NCBI RefSeq assembly: GCF_029968015.1
Contig: NZ_JASCIS010000050.1
Coordinates: forward strand, 1 to 57,972
Source of the DNA: Streptomyces luteolus
GTDB lineage: Bacteria; Actinomycetota; Actinomycetes; Streptomycetales; Streptomycetaceae
Direction of reading: 5' to 3'
Length of the DNA stretch: 57,972 nucleotides
The notes below the pieces were generated by a model. The model made no database searches. It was not told the DNA's origin and saw only the letters and a list, made by a program, of their open reading frames with translations. Within the stretch, counting starts at the first letter, position 1, and each line of letters starts with the position of its first letter. This document shows, in pieces, positions 25,303 through 32,716 of the stretch. A program made the position numbers and the translations under genes.

Positions 25303-25500
25303 GTGTACGAGTACGAGATGCAGCGGATGCGCAGCGACGAGCTGATCGCCGAGGCCGAGACGCACCGCCTGGTGGCCGAGGCGCGCGCGGCCGCGCGCGA
25401 GGGCGGGTCCCGGCGGTCGGGCCGCCGTTCCGGGTCCCGTGATCCGGAGGGGCGGGTGAACGAGCCGTCCCGCAGGTTCCGCTTCACGCGCGCCGCGTGA
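25303..25500 (+). CDS. Small charged protein of unknown function
   Basis: 65 residues, very rich in Arg, Glu and Ser and without membrane segments. The first half (YEMQRMRSDELIAEAETHRL) looks like an amphipathic helix, the second is basic and probably disordered. The GTG at 25303 has GGAGGA (25293-25298) four bases upstream. Similar short proteins often precede LAL regulators or stand alone in streptomycetes; no role can be given. Confidence 0.55.
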   Translation: MYEYEMQRMRSDELIAEAETHRLVAEARAAAREGGSRRSGRRSGSRDPEGRVNEPSRRFRFTRAA

Positions 25501-25586
25501 CGGGCGGGCGGAGTGCCGCTGCCCTGCCGGTGGCGGCGCGGGCCCAACTCGTAAGCGGAATGCGGGGGTCAGTGGTCGACGGGGCG

Positions 25587-25609
25587 TTGTCAGACCCCTG
25601 TGCCATGCT
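25587..25609 (+). promoter_or_regulatory. RecA-independent DNA-damage (PafBC-type) promoter motif
   Basis: TTGTCAGAC, eight bases, then CATGCT: the same TTGTCAGAC-N8 form as before ligA, with C for T in the first base of the -10. The box ends seven bases before the GTG at 25617, which fits a leaderless transcript of the LAL regulator. Confidence 0.4.
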
Positions 25610-25616
25610 CGCAGAC

Positions 25617-28600
25617 GTGGAGATCAGGTCCTTGAGCCCCGTGTTCGTCGGGCGCACCGGTGAGTTCGCCGTGCTGCGTGCCGCGCTTGCGCGTGCCGCC
25701 GCGGGCGAGCCGCAGTCGCTGCTGCTCGCGGGCGAGGCCGGGGTCGGAAAGACCCGGCTCGTCGAGGAGTTCGGCGCCGAGGCGCGGCGCGCGGGCGCCG
25801 TCGTCGCGGTCGGCGGCTGTGTGGAGATCGGCGCGGACGGGCTGCCGTTCGCCCCGTTCTCGACGGCGCTGCGCGCCCTGCGCGGCCTGCTGCCGGACGA
25901 GGTCGCGGCGGCCGCCGCGGGCCGCGAGGAGGAGCTGGCCCGGCTCCTGCCCGAGCTGGGCGAGCCGGGCAGCGCCCCGCCGCGCGGCAGCCGGCACGAC
26001 GAAGAGGCGATGGCCCGCCTCTTCGAGCTGACGGTGCGGCTCCTGGAGCGGATCGCCGCGGAGCGCACGGTCGTCCTGGGCGTGGAGGACCTGCACTGGG
26101 CCGACGCCTCCACCCGCCACCTCCTCGCGTACCTGTTCCGTGCGCTCCGCGGCGGCCGCCTCGTCGTGATCGCCACGTACCGCGCGGACGACGTCCACCG
26201 CCGCCACCCGCTGCGCCCGCTCCTCGCCGAGCTGGACCGGCTGCGTACCGTCAAGCGGATCGAACTGCCCCGCTTCACCCGCGCCGAGGTCCGCCGCCAA
26301 GTCACCGGAATGCTCGCCTCCGAGCCGGACGAGGCGCTGGTCGACATGGTCTTCGAGCGGTCCGACGGCAACGCGTTCTTCGTCGAGGAGCTGGTCTGCG
26401 CGCGCGACGAGGACGGCCCCGGCACGCTCCCCGACTCCCTGCGGGACCTGCTGCTCGTCCGCGTGGAGGCACTGCCCGAGCAGGCCCAGCGGATCACGCG
26501 GACCGTCGCGGAGGGCGGCTCCACGGTCGAGTACGAACTCCTGGCCGAGGTCGCCCGGCTAGCCGAGGACGACCTCCTCGAAGCGCTCCGCGCCGCAGTC
26601 GGCGCGAACCTGCTGCTCGCCTCGGCCGACGGCGGCGGTTACCGCTTCCGGCACTCCCTGGTCCGCGAGGCCGTCAGCGACGACCTGCTGCCCGGCGAGC
26701 GCTCCCGCCTCAACCGCCGGTACGCAGAGGCGCTGGAGGCCGACCCCGGACTGGTCCGCGCGGGGGAGCGCGCCACCCGCCTGGCCAGCTACTGGTACGC
26801 GGCCCATGACGCGGCCAAGGCCCTGCCCGCCGTGCTGCACGCCTCGGTCGAGGCCCGCCGCCGGCATGCCTACGCCGAGCAACTCCGGCTCCTGGAACGG
26901 GCGATGGAGCTCTGGGAGGACGTGCCCGACGAGGTCCACGCCCGCCTGCGCCCCTCCGAGTTCACGGAAGGCTTCCGCCCACCGCTGTCCCCGCGGGACG
27001 GCCACGCCGCCGCCCCGGAGGCGGAGTCCGACGGTGCGAGCGGGCCGTTGCGCTACCTGGACCTCCTGGCCGAGGCGGTCGTGGCCGGGCGGCTGTGCGG
27101 CGAGCGCGAGACCGCCCTGAAGATCACCAAGCGCGCCCTGCGGCTGCTCGGCGACGACGGCGAGGCACTGCGCAGCGCCTGGTTCTGGACCCAGCGTTCC
27201 CGCCTGGTCTCCACGCTCGGCCGCGGCGACGGCCGGGAGGAACTCGCCCACGCCGAGGACCTGATGCGCGGACTGCCACCCTCCGTCGTGCACGCCGACG
27301 TCCTCACCCACCTCGCCTCCTGGCACTCGCTGCACGAACCGGGCCCGGAGGCCATCGCGGCCGCCGAGCGGGCCGTGCAGTACGCGCACATGGTGGCCGC
27401 CGAGGACATCGAGCTGAACGCCCGGCTCACCCGCGCGGGACTCCTCGTCGAGGCGGGCTCGGTGGAACCGGGCCTGGCGGAGATGTACGAGGTCAGGCAG
27501 CAGGCCGTCGAGCGCGGAATGATCGCCGACCTGGCCCGGGTGCACATCAACCTGCCATCCGCCCTGGAGGGCGTCGGCCGCTCTGCCGACGCCGTGCGCA
27601 CCGCGACCGAGGGGATCGCCTTCTGCCGCGAGTTCGGTCTCCTCGACACCGAGGGCTGGGTCTGGGCCAACCTCGCCGAGTCGCAGATCTCCCTGGGCGG
27701 GTGGGAGGAGGCCCTGACCGCCGTAGAGCAGGCGCGTCGCAGCGCCCTCAGTGCCAAACCGCGCGGCTCGGCCGCCGAACGCGTCGCCCGCCTCGCCCTG
27801 TACCGAGGGGACCTCGCCACCGCGGGCCGTCAACTCGCCGCCGCCCACGAGCAGTACGGCACGTACGACCCGCAGCCGCAGTACGAACTCCCGCTGCTCA
27901 CCATCGAGTTGGGCATCGCCGCCCGCGAGGGCCGCATCCTCGACCTCCGCGCCGGACTCCGTGAGCTCGCGGCCAGGGGACTCCCGCCCGGCACACAGCG
28001 GTACGGCTGGCCGCTCGTGCTCACCGCCACCACCGCCGAGGCCGACGCCCGCGGCCTGCCCGCCGCCGAGCCCGGCCGGGCCGAGGCCCTGGAGACGCTG
28101 CGTACGGTCCGCAAGTCCCTGGCGACGCCGGTGCCGGTGTGGTGCGCGCACGACCAGTGGGTCAGGGCCGAACTGGCCCGTGCCGAGAACGCGGACACCC
28201 CCGAGCACTGGGCGGAGGTCCTGGCCGCCTTCGAGGTCCTGGACCGGCCGTTCGACCTCGCGCAGGTGCGGCACCGCGCGGCCGAGGCCCTGCTCGCCGC
28301 CCGCCCCGACGACACCGCCCGGACGCACGCGGCGGAACTCCTGCGCCAGGCCCGCGCCACCGCCGAGGACCTGGCCGCCCGCCCCCTCGCCGAGGACGTC
28401 GCCCTGCTCGCCCAGCGTGCCCGGATACCGCTCACCGAGCCGGACCCGGGCGGACGGGCGGGAGCCCCGGGCGGCGCGGGGCCCGCCGACCCGGCCGGTG
28501 AGCTGGGCCTGACGAGCCGCGAGCGGGATGTGCTGCGTCTGGTCGCGCTCGGCCGCAGCAACCGGCTGATCGCCGAGGAGCTGTTCATCTCGCCGAAGAC

Positions 28601-28706
28601 GGCCAGCGTCCATGTCTCCAACATCCTGGCCAAGTTGGGCGTCTCGGCGCGGGGTGAGGCGGCGGCGCTGGCGCATCGGTTGCGGTTGTTTCCGCCGGGG
28701 GCCTGA
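25617..28706 (+). CDS. LAL-type LuxR transcriptional regulator
   Basis: 1029 residues. The N-terminal AAA-type ATPase has Walker A (LLAGEAGVGKTRLVEEF, near residue 38) and Walker B (VVLGVEDLHWAD, near 155). The middle (about 400-930) is helical TPR-like repeats, and the C-terminus (about 962-1025) is a LuxR HTH: LTSRERDVLRLVALGRSNRLIAEEL...VSNILAKLGV. LAL regulators usually activate specialised metabolism or sugar pathways after ligand and ATP binding. Start choice: GTG 25617 has a -10-like box seven bases upstream; ATG 25605 would lie in the box, and GTG 25497 overlaps the previous stop. Confidence 0.85.
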   Translation: MEIRSLSPVFVGRTGEFAVLRAALARAAAGEPQSLLLAGEAGVGKTRLVEEFGAEARRAGAVVAVGGCVEIGADGLPFAPFSTALRALRGLLPDEVAAAAAGREEELARLLPELGEPGSAPPRGSRHDEEAMARLFELTVRLLERIAAERTVVLGVEDLHWADASTRHLLAYLFRALRGGRLVVIATYRADDVHRRHPLRPLLAELDRLRTVKRIELPRFTRAEVRRQVTGMLASEPDEALVDMVFERSDGNAFFVEELVCARDEDGPGTLPDSLRDLLLVRVEALPEQAQRITRTVAEGGSTVEYELLAEVARLAEDDLLEALRAAVGANLLLASADGGGYRFRHSLVREAVSDDLLPGERSRLNRRYAEALEADPGLVRAGERATRLASYWYAAHDAAKALPAVLHASVEARRRHAYAEQLRLLERAMELWEDVPDEVHARLRPSEFTEGFRPPLSPRDGHAAAPEAESDGASGPLRYLDLLAEAVVAGRLCGERETALKITKRALRLLGDDGEALRSAWFWTQRSRLVSTLGRGDGREELAHAEDLMRGLPPSVVHADVLTHLASWHSLHEPGPEAIAAAERAVQYAHMVAAEDIELNARLTRAGLLVEAGSVEPGLAEMYEVRQQAVERGMIADLARVHINLPSALEGVGRSADAVRTATEGIAFCREFGLLDTEGWVWANLAESQISLGGWEEALTAVEQARRSALSAKPRGSAAERVARLALYRGDLATAGRQLAAAHEQYGTYDPQPQYELPLLTIELGIAAREGRILDLRAGLRELAARGLPPGTQRYGWPLVLTATTAEADARGLPAAEPGRAEALETLRTVRKSLATPVPVWCAHDQWVRAELARAENADTPEHWAEVLAAFEVLDRPFDLAQVRHRAAEALLAARPDDTARTHAAELLRQARATAEDLAARPLAEDVALLAQRARIPLTEPDPGGRAGAPGGAGPADPAGELGLTSRERDVLRLVALGRSNRLIAEELFISPKTASVHVSNILAKLGVSARGEAAALAHRLRLFPPGA

Positions 28707-28877
28707 GGCGTTTTCCCCTCCCCGCCCCTTCCCGAAAGTCCTCAGCGGACGGCCCTCGGGGCTCCGCCCCCGGCCCCGGGTCCGTCGTTCGGCTGCGGCG
28801 CCGTCGTGGCTGGTCGCGCAGTTCCCCGCGCCCCTGAAGAACCAGCCCCTCCGGCAAGATCCAGCCGTCCGGCAGGG
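28707..28877. repeat. Gene-end palindromic element between convergent genes
   Basis: No gene. Contains CCCCGCCCCTTCCCGAAAGTCC, the hairpin GGGGCTCCGCCCCCGG and the end fragment AACCAGCCCCTCCGGCAAGATC, in the order seen in reverse at 1-100 and 41558-41700. It separates the LAL regulator from the convergent sugar dehydrogenase gene. Confidence 0.6.
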
Positions 28878-30068
28878 CTACTTCACCTCAAGCCGCAGCA
28901 CCCGGTCGTCGCCCTCCTCCGGCTCGCCTCGGGTGTCCGTCTCGCTGGTCAGCAGCCACAGCTTGGCGCCGCTCTCCGCGACGACGGTGCGCAGCCGCCC
29001 GTACTTCTCCGTCAGGAACGCCTGCGGATCCGCCGAGGCCTTCGTGCCGTCCAGCGGGATGCGCCAGAGCCGTTCGCCGCGCAGGCCCGCCATCCAGATC
29101 GAGCCCTCGGCCCAGGCGATGCCGCTGGGGGAGGCCTCGTCCGTCCTCCACTGGGCGACCGGATTCACATACTCGGAATCCCCCCCGCCGCCCTCGCCCT
29201 TGCCCTCGACCTCGGGCCAGCCGTAGTTCCCGTCCGGCTTGATCAGGTTCAGCTCGTCCCAGGTGTTCTGCCCGAACTCGGCCGCCCACAGCCGCTGTTT
29301 CCCGTCCCAGGCGAGGCCCTGCACATTGCGGTGGCCGTACGAGTACACGAGTGAGTCGGACTCGGGGTTGCCCGGCGCGGGCCGACCGTCCGGTGTCATC
29401 CGCAGGATCTTGCCGCCGAGCGAGTCCTTGTCCTGCGCGAGGCCGGTGTCCCCGGTCTCGCCGGTGCCCGCGTACAGCATCTTGTCCGGGCCGAACGCGA
29501 TCCGGCCGCCGTTGTGGATCGTGCCCTTCGGGATGCCCCGCAGCACCGTGTCGGGGGCGCCGAGCTGCTCGCCCGGGGGCTTCTTCTCGTCGTACAGCAT
29601 GCGGGCGATGCGGTTGTCGGACGCGGTGGTGAAGTAGGCGTACACCATGTGGTCCGAGGCGTAGTCGGGGGAGATCGCCAGGCCCATCAGGCCGCCCTCG
29701 CCGCCAGGGGCGACGCCCGGTACGGAGCCGAGCTCGGTCTTCTTGCCGCTCTTGCCGTCGATCCGCGTGATCGTGCCCTCGTCCCGCGAGGACACCAGCA
29801 GGTCGCCGCCCGGCAGCGCCGCGAGGCCCCACGGCGACTTCAGGTTCTCGGTGAGCGTGCCCACCACCTTCACCTCGCCCTTGTCGGGCGGTACGGAGCC
29901 GGCGGTGGCGCGGTCCGAGGTCGAGGCCTTGCCGCCGGGGCTCGCCGCGCCGCTCCGCTCATCCGCCGGTCCGTCGCCGGTGCCGTCCCCGCCGCCGGAA
30001 CACCCGGTCAGGAGCAGGGCGGACAGGGCCAACGCGGCCGCCACAGCTGGTCGTTGCACGACAGGCAT
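28878..30068 (-). CDS. PQQ-type glucose/sorbosone dehydrogenase lipoprotein
   Basis: 396 residues. The N-terminus is a lipoprotein signal (ALALSALLLTGCSGGG, lipobox LTGC), then a Gly/Ser/Asp linker to about residue 62. The rest is a six-bladed propeller of the GSDH family: LKSPWGLAALPGGDLLVSSRDEG, GGEGGLMGLAISPDY, GGRIAFGPDKMLYAGTGE, YGHRNVQGLAWD, and SPSGIAWAEGSIW. Enzymes of this family oxidise sugars with PQQ at the cell surface; many bacterial members have no proven substrate. The ATG at 30068 is the likely start but has no ideal ribosome site. Confidence 0.85.
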   Translation of the reverse strand: MPVVQRPAVAAALALSALLLTGCSGGGDGTGDGPADERSGAASPGGKASTSDRATAGSVPPDKGEVKVVGTLTENLKSPWGLAALPGGDLLVSSRDEGTITRIDGKSGKKTELGSVPGVAPGGEGGLMGLAISPDYASDHMVYAYFTTASDNRIARMLYDEKKPPGEQLGAPDTVLRGIPKGTIHNGGRIAFGPDKMLYAGTGETGDTGLAQDKDSLGGKILRMTPDGRPAPGNPESDSLVYSYGHRNVQGLAWDGKQRLWAAEFGQNTWDELNLIKPDGNYGWPEVEGKGEGGGGDSEYVNPVAQWRTDEASPSGIAWAEGSIWMAGLRGERLWRIPLDGTKASADPQAFLTEKYGRLRTVVAESGAKLWLLTSETDTRGEPEEGDDRVLRLEVK

Positions 30069-30199
30069 CCCTTCGACGCGGACAGCGTGTTCATCCTCAC
30101 CTGTTCATGTTCACCTGTTCCTACACCGCAGCAGCCGCGGAAGTCCCCCGCAACAGGAATCACGTACGGCGACCGGTGCACCTCGCTCCGCAGCCGCAC

Positions 30200-30243
30200 C
30201 TACTCCCAGGAGCCCTCCCGGGGCTACTCCCAGGAGTCCTCCG
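30200..30243. repeat. 24-bp duplication at the end of the aldo/keto reductase gene
   Basis: CTACTCCCAGGAGYCCTCC occurs at 30200 and again at 30224, period 24. The right copy holds the stop and last codons of the reductase; the left one repeats them, including a second in-frame-looking stop, just downstream. The remainder of 30069-30223 shows no gene. Confidence 0.8.
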
Positions 30244-31276
30244 CCAGCGGCAGCGCCGCCAGCTCCGTCAGGTCGCGGTGCGTCAGCCCGAGCTCGGCGG
30301 CCGCCGCGTTCTCCACCGCCCACCGCGCGCGCTTCGTGCCCGGCACCGGCAGCACGTGCGGACCCCGGGTGAGCAGCCAGGCGAGCGCCACCTGGGCCGG
30401 GGTGACCTCCGGGCCGTGGCGCTCGGCGACACGGCGCAGGCCCACCACGATCGACTGGTTCGACGCCATCGTCTCGGCCGTGAACCGGGGGTGCCGGGCC
30501 CGCAGATCGTCCGGCTCGAAGCCCTGCCCCGGCGTCAGCGTGCCGGTCAGGAAGCCGTTGCCGAGCGGCATCGCCGCGAGCAGCGCGACCCCGCGCGCCT
30601 CGCACCACGGCAGCAGTGTCTCCAAGGCCTCCGGCGACCACACCGACAGCTCCGCCTGGACGGCGCTGACCGGGAAGACCTGCTGGATCCGCGCCAGCTG
30701 CCGGATCGTTCCTTCGTACAGCGCCGCTCCGGGCCCGCGCCCTCGCGCGCCCCTGCGCGGCCCGGCTGCGGGCGTGCTCCGCTGCGCGCTTCGTTGCGCC
30801 CGCGCGCCCACGGCGCACAGCCCGAGCGTGCGCACCTTGCCCGCGGTGACGAGCTCCGCCATCGCGCCCCAGGTCTCCTCGATCGGCACCTCGGGGTCGG
30901 CGCGGTGCAGCTGGTAGAGGTCGATCACATCGGTCTGCAGCCGGCGCAGCGAGGCGTCGCAGGCCCGCTTCACATAGCCGGGCCGCCCGTTGGCCACGAT
31001 GTGCTGCTCCCCCACGAGCAGCCCGCACTTGGTCGATACGAACGCGTCCGCGCGGCGCTCCTTCAACACCCGGCCGACGAGCAGCTCGTTGGTGAACGGC
31101 CCGTACATGTCCGCCGTGTCGAGGAGTCTCACACCGGCGTCGAGGGCGGCGTGCACCGTACGCAGGGACTCGCCCCCGCGTTGCTGCGAGCCGGTGTAGG
31201 CCCAGCTCATCGGCATGCAGCCGAGGCCGACCGCGCCCACATCGAGCGCCCCCGCGCCGATCGTCCTGCGCTCCAC
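30224..31276 (-). CDS. Aldo/keto reductase with an unusual insertion
   Basis: 350 residues. An NADPH-dependent carbonyl reductase of the (beta/alpha)8 type. The catalytic tetrad is complete: Asp and Tyr in LLDTADMYG, Lys in FVSTKCG, His in YQLHRADP. The cofactor end VPGTKRARWAVENAAA is normal. Between strand 6 (KVRTLGLCAVG) and helix 6 (EGTIRQL) is an extra segment of about 28 Arg/Gly/Ala/Pro-rich residues (about 158-185) that this family lacks. GTG 31276 has GGAGG nine bases upstream and is preferred to GTG 31294. Confidence 0.85.
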   Translation of the reverse strand: MERRTIGAGALDVGAVGLGCMPMSWAYTGSQQRGGESLRTVHAALDAGVRLLDTADMYGPFTNELLVGRVLKERRADAFVSTKCGLLVGEQHIVANGRPGYVKRACDASLRRLQTDVIDLYQLHRADPEVPIEETWGAMAELVTAGKVRTLGLCAVGARAQRSAQRSTPAAGPRRGARGRGPGAALYEGTIRQLARIQQVFPVSAVQAELSVWSPEALETLLPWCEARGVALLAAMPLGNGFLTGTLTPGQGFEPDDLRARHPRFTAETMASNQSIVVGLRRVAERHGPEVTPAQVALAWLLTRGPHVLPVPGTKRARWAVENAAAAELGLTHRDLTELAALPLAEDSWE

Positions 31277-31363
31277 CTGCCCGTTCCTCCCCACGATACG
31301 AACCGCGCCCCAAACTAACGTCTGCGCCCCCGGGCACCGCGCTCAGCCCGCCCCCGACCACCC

Positions 31364-31600
31364 GAAACCGCCACCACGCGCGCGTGCGCCCAGCCTCAAA
31401 GCCGCCACCACGCGCGCGTGCGACCCGTCCCGAAACCGCCACCACGCGCGCGTGCGCCTAGCCTCAAAGCCGCCACCACGCGCGCGTGCGCCCGTCCTGA
31501 AACCGCCACCACGCGCGCGTGCGCCCAGTCTCAAAGCCGCCACCACGCGCGCGTGCGCCCGCCCTGAAACCGTCACCACGCGCGCGTGCGCCCAGCCCCT
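31364..31600. repeat. Seven-unit tandem array with CACGCGCGCGTG palindromes
   Basis: Seven units of 33-35 bases with the core CCRCCACCACGCGCGCGTGC, between the divergent reductase and hydroxyacid dehydrogenase genes. Unit starts: 31364, 31398, 31432, 31466, 31499, 31533, 31566. Odd units begin GAAACC and even units AAAGCC, with alternating tails, so there is a higher-order period of about 67. There are no unique spacers, so this is not CRISPR. Each unit has a 12-base perfect palindrome able to form a cruciform or Z-DNA. Confidence 0.9.
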
Positions 31601-31655
31601 GACCCCGCCCGTACCGCATGCCGAACACCGTGTCCGCCCGTACGGGACCGGCGGT

Positions 31656-31661
31656 TAGCCT
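31656..31661 (+). promoter_or_regulatory. -10 box TAGCCT of a probable leaderless mRNA
   Basis: TAGCCT ends seven bases before the ATG at 31669, about 55 bases after the tandem array. No ribosome site. Confidence 0.55.
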
Positions 31662-31668
31662 CCTCGGC

Positions 31669-32610
31669 ATGACCGCACGAGACGTATGGATCCCCTTCGC
31701 GCCCGACACCGTCCCCGGACTTCCGGACGGGTTCGACTACCGGATCTGGGACGGCGAGGACGCCTTCCCGGCCGACCCCGCCGACTGCGCGTTCTACGTC
31801 GTGCCGTACATGAAGCCCGCCGAGGTCTGCGTCCGGCCGCTGTCCGAGATGACGTCCGTGCAGGTCGTGCAGACCCTCACCGCGGGCATGGACCACATGC
31901 TGCCCGGCGCCGCCGACCTGCGTCCCGGCGTACGGCTGTGCAACGCGCGCGGTGTGCACGAGGCGTCCACCGCGGAGCTGACGCTCGCGCTCGTCCTGGC
32001 GTCGCTGCGCGGCATCCCCGGATTCGTCGAGGGCCGGCGCAAGGAGGAGTGGCGCTCCGGCTTCTACCCGGCCCTGGCCGACAAGTCGGTGCTCATCGTG
32101 GGCTACGGGTCCATCGGCTCCGCCGTCGAGGACCGGCTCGCCCCCTTCGAGTGCGCGCGGGTCGTGCGCGTCGCGCGCTCCGCCCGCACCACGGAGCGCG
32201 GCCCCGTGCACCCGTTCGCCGAGCTGACCGCCCTGCTCCCCGAAGCCGACGTGGTGATCCTCTGCACGCCCCTCACCGAGCGGACGAAGGGCCTCGTGGA
32301 CGCGAAGTTCCTGGCCGGGATGCGGGACGGCGCGCTCCTGGTGAACGTCGCGCGCGGACCGGTGGTCGACACCCAGGCGCTCCTGGCCGAACTGGAGAGC
32401 GGCCGGATCAGCGCGGCGCTCGACGTCACCGACCCGGAACCGCTGCCCGCCGGACACCCCCTGTGGCATGCTCCGAACCTTCTGGTGAGCCCGCATGTCG
32501 GCGGCAGCAGCTCCGCCTTCCTGCCGCGCGCCAAGAGGCTGCTCGTAAGGCAGTTGAACCGGTTCGCCGACGGTGATCCCGTGGACAACGTCGTACACAT
32601 CACTAAATAA
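31669..32610 (+). CDS. D-isomer-specific 2-hydroxyacid dehydrogenase
   Basis: 313 residues. NAD-binding loop VLIVGYGSIGSAVE near residue 145, catalytic Arg in VNVARGPVVD, Glu in DVTDPEPLP and His in VSPHVGGSS. The N-terminal substrate domain is short and lacks extra regulatory domains. Likely reduces 2-keto acids such as glyoxylate or hydroxypyruvate; the exact substrate is open. It sits directly before a large c-di-GMP protein gene (106-base gap). Confidence 0.88.
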   Translation: MTARDVWIPFAPDTVPGLPDGFDYRIWDGEDAFPADPADCAFYVVPYMKPAEVCVRPLSEMTSVQVVQTLTAGMDHMLPGAADLRPGVRLCNARGVHEASTAELTLALVLASLRGIPGFVEGRRKEEWRSGFYPALADKSVLIVGYGSIGSAVEDRLAPFECARVVRVARSARTTERGPVHPFAELTALLPEADVVILCTPLTERTKGLVDAKFLAGMRDGALLVNVARGPVVDTQALLAELESGRISAALDVTDPEPLPAGHPLWHAPNLLVSPHVGGSSSAFLPRAKRLLVRQLNRFADGDPVDNVVHITK

Positions 32611-32716
32611 ACGCCTCAACTGGGCCATTTCTCAAGGCCGTTGCGCACGCTCCGCCATCGCCCGCGTGCGCCCCGTGCTTGCATCGCCGCTGGTCGTCAC
32701 GGAGCGTAGAGAGACT

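Noticed and set aside
31364..31600. CRISPR-like array of seven repeats
   Set aside because: The units abut directly, with no unique spacers, and no cas genes are present. It is a plain tandem repeat.
31343..31709. Reading frames through the tandem array giving Arg/Gly/Trp-rich repeat peptides
   Set aside because: They arise from the repeat's own periodicity, have no ribosome site and no codon bias independent of the repeat.
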